NCBI GenBank assembly: GCA_018713105.1
Contig: DVFT01000139.1
Coordinates: 1-64,000 of the forward strand
DNA length: 64,000 nt
From: Candidatus Limivivens merdigallinarum
GTDB lineage: Bacteria > Bacillota > Clostridia > Lachnospirales > Lachnospiraceae
Reading direction: 5' to 3'
In this document: one piece after another, positions 56,360-64,000 of the stretch
Layout: each line of letters begins with the position of its first letter
How positions within the stretch are numbered: position 1 is the stretch's first letter
The notes under the pieces: generated by a model
The model's database searches: none
The model's input: the letters and a program-made list of their open reading frames with translations, nothing else
What the model was told of the DNA's origin: nothing
Translations under genes and position numbers: made by a program

Positions 56360-57691
56360 ATGAGAAAGAAACTCGTAATCGCCATAGCTGCAGCTGCAAT
56401 GATGCTGACTTTTGCAGTACCGGTCGGTGCAGATGCGGCGGGCAATACTACGAAATCGAATGTTCATACTGTTAGGACAACGCGTTCTAAAGCCGGTCAG
56501 GCACGGTGGGTACGGCGGAATGGCAAAGAATATTTTTACAAAAAGGACGGTACCAAAGCAATCGGTTGGGTGTTCTATCACGGAAAGCGTTACTACACCG
56601 ACAAAACCGGAGCTAAAGTGACTGGCTGGCAGATCATCAATGGTCATCGTTATTATTTCAGCAAGAGCAAAAATGGAGCGATGCTCCGCAACGGCCTGTT
56701 TAAGATGGGCAAGAACTATTTCTATTTCGAAAAAAATGGACGTGCCTATCACGGCTGGAAAGAGATCAACGGCAAGACTTATTATTTCAATTACAGAGGC
56801 AAGAGAGTCACTGGCCTGAAAGAGATTTCCGGCAGTACATATTACTTTAACACAAAAGGAGTTCAGCAGACCGGATGGCGCACCATCAACGGGAAACGCT
56901 ACTATTTCGATAAAGAAAGCGGCAAGATGGTGACCGGCTTTGTGACTATCAACAATAAGAACTATTTCTTTAACGACGATGGAACGCTCCTGAAAAACGG
57001 AACCATCTCGGTGGATGGGACAACCTATACGGTCAACTCAAGAGGAGTTTGTACGGCGGTACAGATGGCTGATGACAATGACGGGATGGCTTCCTCAAGG
57101 GGAAACTCGTCAGACATTCTTTTCTTTACACAGTATGAATCCGGCGCGGACGCTTACCGCCAGACCGGGGGAGACAATGGAAATGCCTGCGGCAAATACC
57201 AGTTTGATTACCGGTATTCCCTGCTTCCATTTGTGAAATACTGTTATGAGAGGGATCCGGTCACATTCGCAGCCTTCAAGCCCTATGCGCGTCTCAGCCT
57301 GACGAAGAAGAGCAAACTTCAGGGAAACACAAAGTTCTACAAAGCATGGCAGAAGATTTACGATACTTATCCGGAAACCTTTATCAAGTATCAGGATGAT
57401 TATGCTAAGATGGAATATTACGACGCCACAGAGAGGTATCTTCTGAATTATGGGATTGATATCCAAGAGCGTCCCTATGTGGTGCAGGGTGCTGTCTTCA
57501 GCTACTCGATCCAGCACGGACAACTTACCGCAGCTCAGGCGGTGGTGGCAGCGGGCATCACCAACAGTACGTCGGATGAGGACTTCCTCAAAAAACTGTA
57601 CAAGTACCGCATCAGGAAGTTCCCCACCTATACTTCCAGATACACGTCAGAAAGACAGTATGCGCTGAGCATTCTCAGCAAATATATCTAA
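56360..57691 (+). CDS. secreted protein with choline-binding-type cell-wall repeats and a C-terminal hydrolase-like domain
   Basis: Signal peptide MRKKLVIAIAAAAMMLTFAVPVGADAA; repeats of the type GW..INGK.YYF; C-terminus FFTQYESGADAYRQTGGDNGNACGKYQF. Confidence 0.8.
   Translation: MRKKLVIAIAAAAMMLTFAVPVGADAAGNTTKSNVHTVRTTRSKAGQARWVRRNGKEYFYKKDGTKAIGWVFYHGKRYYTDKTGAKVTGWQIINGHRYYFSKSKNGAMLRNGLFKMGKNYFYFEKNGRAYHGWKEINGKTYYFNYRGKRVTGLKEISGSTYYFNTKGVQQTGWRTINGKRYYFDKESGKMVTGFVTINNKNYFFNDDGTLLKNGTISVDGTTYTVNSRGVCTAVQMADDNDGMASSRGNSSDILFFTQYESGADAYRQTGGDNGNACGKYQFDYRYSLLPFVKYCYERDPVTFAAFKPYARLSLTKKSKLQGNTKFYKAWQKIYDTYPETFIKYQDDYAKMEYYDATERYLLNYGIDIQERPYVVQGAVFSYSIQHGQLTAAQAVVAAGITNSTSDEDFLKKLYKYRIRKFPTYTSRYTSERQYALSILSKYI
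56505..57010 (+). repeat. tandem ~20-aa cell-wall-binding repeats within CDS
   Basis: GWQIINGHRYYF, GWKEINGKTYYF, GLKEISGSTYYF, GWRTINGKRYYF, GFVTINNKNYFF. Confidence 0.85.
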
Positions 57692-57698
57692 TCGTAGA

Positions 57699-57733
57699 AA
57701 GGCACTGCAGGCAATTCCCGCAGTGCCTTTCTA
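57699..57733 (+). terminator. terminator
   Basis: AAGGCACTGC...GCAGTGCCTTT. Confidence 0.75.
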
Positions 57734-57742
57734 TTTCCTTTC

Positions 57743-57771
57743 TTGACATCAAAAATCAAAGCCACTATAAT
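57743..57771 (+). promoter_or_regulatory. promoter of cob operon
   Basis: TTGACA-N17-TATAAT, ~30 nt before the cobT ATG; no room for a riboswitch. Confidence 0.85.
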
Positions 57772-57802
57772 AAACAAAGAAAAACGAAACGGGGACGGAA
57801 AG

Positions 57803-58852
57803 ATGAATTTACAGGAATTACTAAGTCAGATCAAGCCTTTGGACCAGAAGGCTATGGAACAATGCCAGAGGCGTTGGGACAGTATCGCCAAGCCCCTTCA
57901 CAGTCTGGGAAAGATGGAAGATTTTTTGGTGAAGATTGCGGGAATAGACGGGAATGCCGGGATTGACCTGGAAAAGAAAGCGTTGATTGTCATGTGTGCG
58001 GACAACGGCGTAGTGGAGGAAGGAGTCACGCAGACCGGGCAGGAGGTTACAGCCATTGTATCCGAGAATTTTCTGGACAAGAAGGCGTCCGCCAGCCTGC
58101 TCTGTTCTATGACGGGGGCGGATATCTATCCAGTGGATATCGGAATTGCCTCGGATACCAGGATCATGAACCGTAAGATCGCCTACGGAACCAAGAATAT
58201 GACCAAGGGACCTGCCATGACCCGGGAGGAAGCAGAACGGGCGGTTCTGGTGGGGATCGATTTGGTGCGTGAGCTGAAGGAGCAGGGGTACCGCATCATT
58301 GCCACCGGGGAGATGGGAATTGGAAATACCACTACCAGCAGCGCCATCGTATCCGTATTTCTGAACCGGCAAGCCGAAGAGGTAACCGGACGGGGAGCAG
58401 GGCTCTCCACAGAGGGGCTGAATCGAAAGATCCATGCCATCAAGCGCGCAATCGCCTTGAATCATCCGGATCCCAAGGATGGGATCGACACCCTTGCCAA
58501 GGTGGGAGGCTTGGATCTTGCAGGGCTTGCAGGCGTGTTCCTGGGAGGAGCAATCTACCGCGTTCCCGTGGTGCTGGATGGGTTTATCTCGGCTTCGGCA
58601 GCGCTCGCCGCATCGGTGATTCATCCTCTCGCAAAGGAATATATGCTGCCTTCCCATGTATCCAAGGAACCTGCTGCCAAAATGGTGCTGGAAGCTCTGG
58701 GGCTTGAGGCAGGGCTTCATATGGATATGTGCCTGGGAGAAGGAACCGGGGCGGTTACCTTGTTCCCGATTCTGGATCTGGCGGCAGGAATTTATCATAC
58801 CATGAGTACCTTTCAGGATATCAACGTAGAAGAGTATAAGCCGTTGGCTTAG
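57803..58852 (+). CDS. cobT: nicotinate-nucleotide--dimethylbenzimidazole phosphoribosyltransferase
   Basis: MCADNGVVEEGVTQTGQEVT; GEMGIGNTTTSSAI; C-terminal GEGTGAV. Confidence 0.95.
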   Translation: MNLQELLSQIKPLDQKAMEQCQRRWDSIAKPLHSLGKMEDFLVKIAGIDGNAGIDLEKKALIVMCADNGVVEEGVTQTGQEVTAIVSENFLDKKASASLLCSMTGADIYPVDIGIASDTRIMNRKIAYGTKNMTKGPAMTREEAERAVLVGIDLVRELKEQGYRIIATGEMGIGNTTTSSAIVSVFLNRQAEEVTGRGAGLSTEGLNRKIHAIKRAIALNHPDPKDGIDTLAKVGGLDLAGLAGVFLGGAIYRVPVVLDGFISASAALAASVIHPLAKEYMLPSHVSKEPAAKMVLEALGLEAGLHMDMCLGEGTGAVTLFPILDLAAGIYHTMSTFQDINVEEYKPLA

Positions 58853-58863
58853 AGGAGGAAGGG

Positions 58864-59391
58864 ATGTTTTTTGTTGTGACCGGCGGGAGCGGAAGCGGGA
58901 AGTCTGCGTTCGCGGAAAGCTTGGTAGAGAGACTTGGGGGATCCTTAAGGATCTACCTTGCCACGATGATGTGCTTTGACGAAGAGGGAAAAAAGCGGAT
59001 CGAGCGCCATCGGAGGATGCGGAAGGACAAGGGCTTTGCAACGAGAGAACAGTATGTTTCCATCGGAGATGCTCCGATCCCGGAGGGAGCCGTCGTTCTT
59101 CTGGAGTGTATGTCCAACCTGGTCGCCAACGAAATGTTCGATGAGAACGGTTCCAAAGAAGACTGCGTAGCTGCTGTGACAGAAGGGATCTCGCAGATCC
59201 TTCAGAAAGCCGGGCACCTGATCGTGGTGACCAACGAGATTTTTTCGGATGGTGTCCTCTACGATCAGGAGACCGTACGCTACCAGCAGTTTTTAGGAGA
59301 AATCAACCGGAGGATGTCAGCCATGGCAGACGGTGTGTTTGAGGTGGTGTACGGCATTCCTCTGTGCCTGAAAGGACAGCATTTGCCATGA
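58864..59391 (+). CDS. cobU: adenosylcobinamide kinase/guanylyltransferase CobU
   Basis: MFFVVTGGSGSGKSAFAESLVERLGG. Confidence 0.88.
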   Translation: MFFVVTGGSGSGKSAFAESLVERLGGSLRIYLATMMCFDEEGKKRIERHRRMRKDKGFATREQYVSIGDAPIPEGAVVLLECMSNLVANEMFDENGSKEDCVAAVTEGISQILQKAGHLIVVTNEIFSDGVLYDQETVRYQQFLGEINRRMSAMADGVFEVVYGIPLCLKGQHLP

Positions 59392-60149
59392 AACATTTAC
59401 TGCAGAGTTTTTTTATTGCATTTTCCATGTATTCCAAAATCCCCATGCCCAGGACAGACTGGACCAAGGATGCCATGAAATATTCCATGTGCTTCTTCCC
59501 GCTGGTAGGGGGAGTGATCGGTCTTTTGATGATGGCGTGGTATACCTTGTTTTATGGGAAGATCGGCGAGCTGTTTTTTACAGCGGTAGCGGTGTTAATC
59601 CCGGTGCTTGTGACCGGAGGAATCCATCTGGACGGGATGCTGGATACGGCGGATGCCCTGAGTTCCTACAAATCCAGGGAGGAGAAGCTGGAAATTCTGA
59701 AGGATTCCCATGCGGGGGCGTTTGCCATCATCGTTGGGATCTGTTATTTTGTCGCTTATTTTGGAGTGTACTCTGAGGTGACGCCGGAGACTGTGCCGGT
59801 GCTCTCCCTGGGATTTCTTCTGTCCAGGATCTATTCTGCCCTGGCGGTCGTCTCCTTTCCGCTGGCAAAAAATACAGGGCTTGTCCATACGTTTTCCGAT
59901 ATGTCCCTGAAGAAGACGGTACGTATTGTGATGGCGGTGGGACTTCTTGTGGTTACTGCCTGTCTGCTTTTCGTGGACTGGGTCTATGGGTTGGGGGCAA
60001 GCGTGGCTGCTGCCCTGACATTTCTATACTATTATCGGATGTCCGGCAAAAAGTTCGGGGGCATCACCGGAGACCTTGCCGGCTTTTTTGTGCAGATTTG
60101 TGAATTGATGATGGCGCTGGTTGTGGTAGTCATCTCTATGATTCGATGA
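59388..60149 (+). CDS. cobS: adenosylcobinamide-GDP ribazoletransferase CobS
   Basis: FSMYSKIPMP...FFPLVGGVIG...GGIHLDGMLDTADAL; start ATG 59388 likely. Confidence 0.93.
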   Translation: MKHLLQSFFIAFSMYSKIPMPRTDWTKDAMKYSMCFFPLVGGVIGLLMMAWYTLFYGKIGELFFTAVAVLIPVLVTGGIHLDGMLDTADALSSYKSREEKLEILKDSHAGAFAIIVGICYFVAYFGVYSEVTPETVPVLSLGFLLSRIYSALAVVSFPLAKNTGLVHTFSDMSLKKTVRIVMAVGLLVVTACLLFVDWVYGLGASVAAALTFLYYYRMSGKKFGGITGDLAGFFVQICELMMALVVVVISMIR

Positions 60150-60163
60150 GAAAGGAGCTTCCT

Positions 60164-60550
60164 ATGCTGTTGGTGATCGGTGGAGCGTTCCAGGGAAAGC
60201 TTGATACGGCATCCCATCTGAGCGGGATTCCCAAGGAGAAATTTCTGGATGGAAGAAGCTGCCCCTTTGAGGAGGTTTTCCGCGGCAGCGGAATCCATCA
60301 TTTTGAAGAATATATCCGAAGATGGATCAAAGAAGGAAAAAACACAGAGGAGTTGACGGAGCGCCTGAAAAAGGAAAATCCCGCCATCGTCGTAGTAATG
60401 CGTGAGGTGGGATATGGGATCGTCCCCATGGACGCGTTTGAACGGGATTTTCGGGAGCGCACCGGACGTGTCGGCTGTGAGCTTGCCAGGACGGCAGGCA
60501 AGGTAGTCCGTGTCATCTGTGGGATTGGGACGGTGATCAAGAATGATTGA
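60164..60550 (+). CDS. CobU-like protein with degenerate P-loop
   Basis: MLLVIGGAFQGKLDTASHL...VVVMREVGYGIVPMDAFERDFRERTGR; resembles CobU but Walker A lacks S/T. Confidence 0.75.
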   Translation: MLLVIGGAFQGKLDTASHLSGIPKEKFLDGRSCPFEEVFRGSGIHHFEEYIRRWIKEGKNTEELTERLKKENPAIVVVMREVGYGIVPMDAFERDFRERTGRVGCELARTAGKVVRVICGIGTVIKND

Positions 60551-61127
60551 GGTAAGCGTTCTCCGCCATTCCAAAACAAAGGGGAATCTGTCGGGACGGT
60601 ATATCGGAGTTACCGATGAGCCTCTCTGCCATGAGGGGATCCTTCTTCTGGAGGGAAAATGTGTTCCGGCGGCTTCCTGTCTGTATGTAAGCCCCCTGAA
60701 GCGCTGCGTGGAGACGGGCAGGATCCTTTACCCTTCTCTTTCGCCCATTCCCAAGGAAGGGCTGGCGGAATGTGATTTCGGGGAATTCGAGAACCGGAAT
60801 TATCTGGAACTGAATGGAAACCCAGCTTATCAAGCGTGGGTGGACAGCGGAGGAACCCTGCCGTTTCCAGGAGGGGAGAGCAGGGAAGCGTTTGCCTTAC
60901 GCTGCCAGAACGCCTTCCTTGAAGTGATCGAAGATGCGTTTCGGTCCGGTGACAGGCAGATTGCCATTATCGCCCATGGAGGGACCATCATGGCGGTTCT
61001 GTCCCGGTTTGCAGTTCCAGAGCGCTCTTTCTATGAATGGCAGGTGAAAAACGGGGAAGGGTATCTCCTTCAAGTGCCGGATGATTTCCTCCGTGTACAG
61101 CATCTGACTGTCTTAAGGAAGCTTTAG
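60543..61127 (+). CDS. histidine phosphatase (alpha-ribazole phosphatase-like CobC)
   Basis: VLRHSKTKGNLSGRYIGVTDEPLCHEG; AIIAHGGTIMAVL. Confidence 0.82.
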   Translation: MIEVSVLRHSKTKGNLSGRYIGVTDEPLCHEGILLLEGKCVPAASCLYVSPLKRCVETGRILYPSLSPIPKEGLAECDFGEFENRNYLELNGNPAYQAWVDSGGTLPFPGGESREAFALRCQNAFLEVIEDAFRSGDRQIAIIAHGGTIMAVLSRFAVPERSFYEWQVKNGEGYLLQVPDDFLRVQHLTVLRKL

Positions 61128-61151
61128 AGTTAAAATGGGATGTGATATTCT

Positions 61152-61514
61152 TTGGAAGGATTAAAGCGAAATGATTATCTGCTGGCAGCGGCAATCCTCC
61201 TGGCGGCGCTGCTTCTATTCCTTCTGCTGTCTTTCGGGATGGCGCCGGGCGCCAGGATCCGGATTCAGGTAGATGGGGAAGAATACGGGGTTTATTCCCT
61301 GGCGGAGGAACAAAAGATTCAGATCGGAGATGGAAATACTGTGCAGATCCAAAACGGAGCTGCACGGATGGAGTGGGCAAACTGCCCGGATCAGCTGTGT
61401 CTCCATCAAAGAGAAATATCCAGATCCGGCGAAACGATCGTCTGCCTTCCCAACAGGATCATAATCACGGTTCTCGGGGGAGAAGAATCGTCCCTGGATG
61501 GAATAGCGGGGTGA
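61152..61514 (+). CDS. NusG domain II-containing protein
   Basis: TM then ARIRIQVDGEEYGVYSL...RMEWANCPDQLCLHQREISRSGETIVCLPNRIIITV. Confidence 0.82.
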   Translation: MEGLKRNDYLLAAAILLAALLLFLLLSFGMAPGARIRIQVDGEEYGVYSLAEEQKIQIGDGNTVQIQNGAARMEWANCPDQLCLHQREISRSGETIVCLPNRIIITVLGGEESSLDGIAG

Positions 61515-61518
61515 AAAA

Positions 61519-62013
61519 ATGGGAAAACGAACAGCACTTTTAGGGGTACTGACTGCCCTGGCGTTAATTTTGTCCTATGTGGAATCCCTGATCCCGATTC
61601 CCCTTCCGATACCGGGAATCAAGCTGGGATTGGCGAATATTGTCTCCATTGCGGCGTTGTACCGCCTGGGAGTGAAGGAGGGCTTTGCCATTTCCTTCAT
61701 CCGGATTCTGCTGTCCGGATTGCTTTTTGGAAATTTATTTTCCATTGTCTACAGCCTGTCGGGCGGCGTGCTGAGTTACCTGACCGCGTTTCTTTTGTAC
61801 CGCACGCAGCAATTTTCCGTGGCGGGCGTTTCCATGGGAGCAGCAGTGGCGCATAATCTGGGACAGCTTATCGTGGCAAGCCTGGTATTGGAGAATGCGG
61901 GAGTGTTCTATTATGGTCCGCCGCTCATGGTGGCTGGCTTGGTGACCGGGCTGGTGACGGGATTGATTTTGATGGAAGTTTTGAAACGTTTGAGGAAGGA
62001 GGAAGCACTGTGA
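61519..62013 (+). CDS. Gx transporter family protein (heptaprenyl diphosphate synthase component I-like)
   Basis: LALILSYVESLIPIPLPIPGIKLGLANIVSIAALY. Confidence 0.85.
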   Translation: MGKRTALLGVLTALALILSYVESLIPIPLPIPGIKLGLANIVSIAALYRLGVKEGFAISFIRILLSGLLFGNLFSIVYSLSGGVLSYLTAFLLYRTQQFSVAGVSMGAAVAHNLGQLIVASLVLENAGVFYYGPPLMVAGLVTGLVTGLILMEVLKRLRKEEAL

Positions 62014-62621
62014 TCGCATATGTGAAAGGGATTGTCGCCATGAAGGATGCTCAGTCTGTCGTCGTGGATGTCAATTCCATCGGATACCGCGTCTATTTGT
62101 CCGGCAGGGATCTGGACCGCCTGCCTCCTTTGGGAGAATCGGTCTTTCTGCACACCTACTTTCAGGTGAGGGAGGATGCGATGCAGCTTTTTGGGTTTCT
62201 GAAGCCCGATGATTTGGAAATGTACAGGCTTTTGCTGGGAGTGAACGGTATCGGCCCTAAGGCAGCCTTGGGCGTTTTGTCTGCGCTGACTGCAGACGAT
62301 ATCCGCTTCGCCGTGCTCTCTGGGGACGAAAAGACCATTTCCAAAGCACCGGGAATCGGCAGGAAAACGGCTCAAAAACTGATTTTGGAGCTGAAGGACA
62401 AGATCAACCTTGAGGAAGCCTTTGAAAAGAAGCTTTCCGGGGAAGAACTTCCAGCCGGGGAAAGCGCTTCTTCCAATGAGGCAAAGTCGGAGGCTGTGCA
62501 GGCACTCATCGCTCTGGGGTATTCCAATACCGACGCCTTACGGGCAGTCAACAGAGCGGCTTCGGAGGATATGGACACCGAGGAGATCCTGAAAGCGGCT
62601 CTCAAGAATATGGCGTTTTAG
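62010..62621 (+). CDS. ruvA: Holliday junction branch migration protein RuvA
   Basis: MIAYVKGIVAMKDAQSVVVDVNSIGYRV; GIGRKTAQKLILELKDK. Confidence 0.95.
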   Translation: MIAYVKGIVAMKDAQSVVVDVNSIGYRVYLSGRDLDRLPPLGESVFLHTYFQVREDAMQLFGFLKPDDLEMYRLLLGVNGIGPKAALGVLSALTADDIRFAVLSGDEKTISKAPGIGRKTAQKLILELKDKINLEEAFEKKLSGEELPAGESASSNEAKSEAVQALIALGYSNTDALRAVNRAASEDMDTEEILKAALKNMAF

Positions 62622-62636
62622 CGATAAAGGAGTTCT

Positions 62637-63641
62637 ATGAAAAAAAGAATCATAACCACAGATTTTCTGGAAGAGGATGCAAAGAACGACCTGCCTTTGC
62701 GTCCTCAGGTCTTGGACGACTATATCGGTCAGGAAAAGGCAAAGAGCAATCTGAAAATATACATCAAAGCGGCAAAGCAGCGGGGAGACGTCCTGGACCA
62801 TGTACTGTTCTATGGCCCTCCGGGACTTGGAAAGACGACCCTGGCGGGGATCATTGCCAATGAAATGGGGGTGCACATCAAGATCACCTCTGGACCTGCC
62901 ATTGAAAAGCCGGGGGAGATGGCTGCGATCCTCAACAATCTCCAGGAAGGGGATGTACTGTTTGTGGATGAAATCCATCGCCTGAACCGTCAGGTGGAGG
63001 AGGTGCTCTACCCGGCTATGGAGGATTTTGCCATTGACATCATGATCGGGAAGGGAGCGACGGCACGTTCCATCCGGCTGGACCTTCCAAAGTTTACCTT
63101 GATCGGCGCCACCACCAGGGCTGGTCTTCTGTCAGCCCCCTTAAGGGACCGGTTCGGTGTGATCCATCATCTGGAATTCTATACCGAGGAGGAGTTAAAG
63201 ACGATCATCCTCCGGTCCGCCAAGGTGCTGAAGGTGGAGATTGACGAGCCGGGCGCCCTGGAACTGGCAAGGCGATCCCGGGGAACGCCGCGTATTGCAA
63301 ACCGTCTTTTGAAGCGGGTGCGGGATTTCGCCCAGGTGAAATATAAGGGGCATATTGACGAACGGATCGCTTCTCTGGCACTGGACCTTCTGGAGGTGGA
63401 CCGCTATGGGCTGGATCAGACAGACAGAACCCTTCTTATGACAATGATTGAAAAATTCAACGGAGGTCCGGTGGGCTTGGATACGCTGGCTGCGGCTACC
63501 GGAGAGGATTCCGGCACCATTGAGGAGGTCTACGAACCATTTCTGATCAAAAACGGATTCCTGAACCGGACCCCCAGAGGACGGGTGGTAACCGACCTTG
63601 CGTACCATCATTTGGGCATTCGTGAAGAAAAAAGGTTGTAA
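62637..63641 (+). CDS. ruvB: Holliday junction DNA helicase RuvB
   Basis: [54 protein letters not shown]. Confidence 0.97.
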   Translation: MKKRIITTDFLEEDAKNDLPLRPQVLDDYIGQEKAKSNLKIYIKAAKQRGDVLDHVLFYGPPGLGKTTLAGIIANEMGVHIKITSGPAIEKPGEMAAILNNLQEGDVLFVDEIHRLNRQVEEVLYPAMEDFAIDIMIGKGATARSIRLDLPKFTLIGATTRAGLLSAPLRDRFGVIHHLEFYTEEELKTIILRSAKVLKVEIDEPGALELARRSRGTPRIANRLLKRVRDFAQVKYKGHIDERIASLALDLLEVDRYGLDQTDRTLLMTMIEKFNGGPVGLDTLAAATGEDSGTIEEVYEPFLIKNGFLNRTPRGRVVTDLAYHHLGIREEKRL

Positions 63642-63698
63642 TCTGGAGGATTTTGTTTATAATAGTAGATAGAACCGAGAGAAAGGAAGAAAAGGGGC

Positions 63699-64000
63699 AT
63701 GTCATCCAAGAACAAAACGGAGGTCCTGATCGCAGGAAAGATTTATACCTTAAGCGGTTATGAGAGTGAAGAGTATCTGCAGAAGGTTGCTACATATATT
63801 AATAACAAACTGGCGGAATTCAAGAAGCTGGACGGATATAATCATCAGACCAAGGAGAACAAGAGTATCCTGTTGGAGCTGAACATTGCAGATGATTATT
63901 TCAAGGCGAAGAAGCAGGTCGAGATGGTGGAGGAAGAGCTGGCGGAGAAAGACAGGGAGCTTTACGAGCTGAAGCATGAGCTGATCAGCACCCAGATCAA
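63699..64000 (+). CDS. zapA: cell division protein ZapA (3' truncated by window)
   Basis: MSSKNKTEVLIAGKIYTLSGYESEEYLQKVATYINNKL. Confidence 0.88.
   Translation, partial: MSSKNKTEVLIAGKIYTLSGYESEEYLQKVATYINNKLAEFKKLDGYNHQTKENKSILLELNIADDYFKAKKQVEMVEEELAEKDRELYELKHELISTQI

Noticed and set aside
1-64000. CRISPR arrays, prophage, transposons or defence islands
   Set aside because: No direct-repeat arrays, integrases, transposases or restriction/defence proteins were seen in the ORF track or sequence.

Overview
This window reads as chromosomal DNA of a strictly anaerobic, spore-forming acetogenic Firmicute, probably Lachnospiraceae-like (inferred from gene content and order). Nearly all genes are on the + strand; prs is the one clear exception. 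1-34 kb is mostly core genome: plsX-acpP-rnc-smc-ftsY, ylxM-ffh-rpsP-khpA-rimM-trmD-rplS, lepB-rbgA-lepB-rnhB-yraN, der-plsY-gpsA, and a TrpXYZ-like ABC transporter. 34.6-49.7 kb is a Wood-Ljungdahl / CO dehydrogenase-acetyl-CoA synthase cluster: His-rich protein, CooT-like protein, metF, cooC, cooS/acsA, cooC, acsB, acsD, acsC, acsE, RACo, DUF3786, fchA, folD. It is followed by a two-component system, a cobalamin riboswitch, a GGDEF protein, spoIVA, a secreted repeat protein, a cobT-cobU-cobS-cobU-like-cobC operon, and ruvAB-zapA. The strongest candidate for something undescribed is at 52.39-52.86 kb. There a consensus promoter drives a cobalamin riboswitch with no B12 gene behind it. The RNA carries two hairpins with the same AATTCCGCA loop and ends at a strong intrinsic terminator, and the downstream diguanylate cyclase appears to have its own promoter. 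Other leads are the His-rich/CooT pair as nickel-handling factors for CODH, a FolD that has lost cyclohydrolase catalytic residues next to FchA, a promoter-overlapping RBS-masking hairpin at spoIVA, structured intercistronic regions in the acs cluster, a PgeF-GNAT fusion, a ferredoxin-less RACo paralogue and a degenerate CobU paralogue. No CRISPR arrays, prophages or transposases were seen. All calls come from reading the sequence; no database search or folding program was run.
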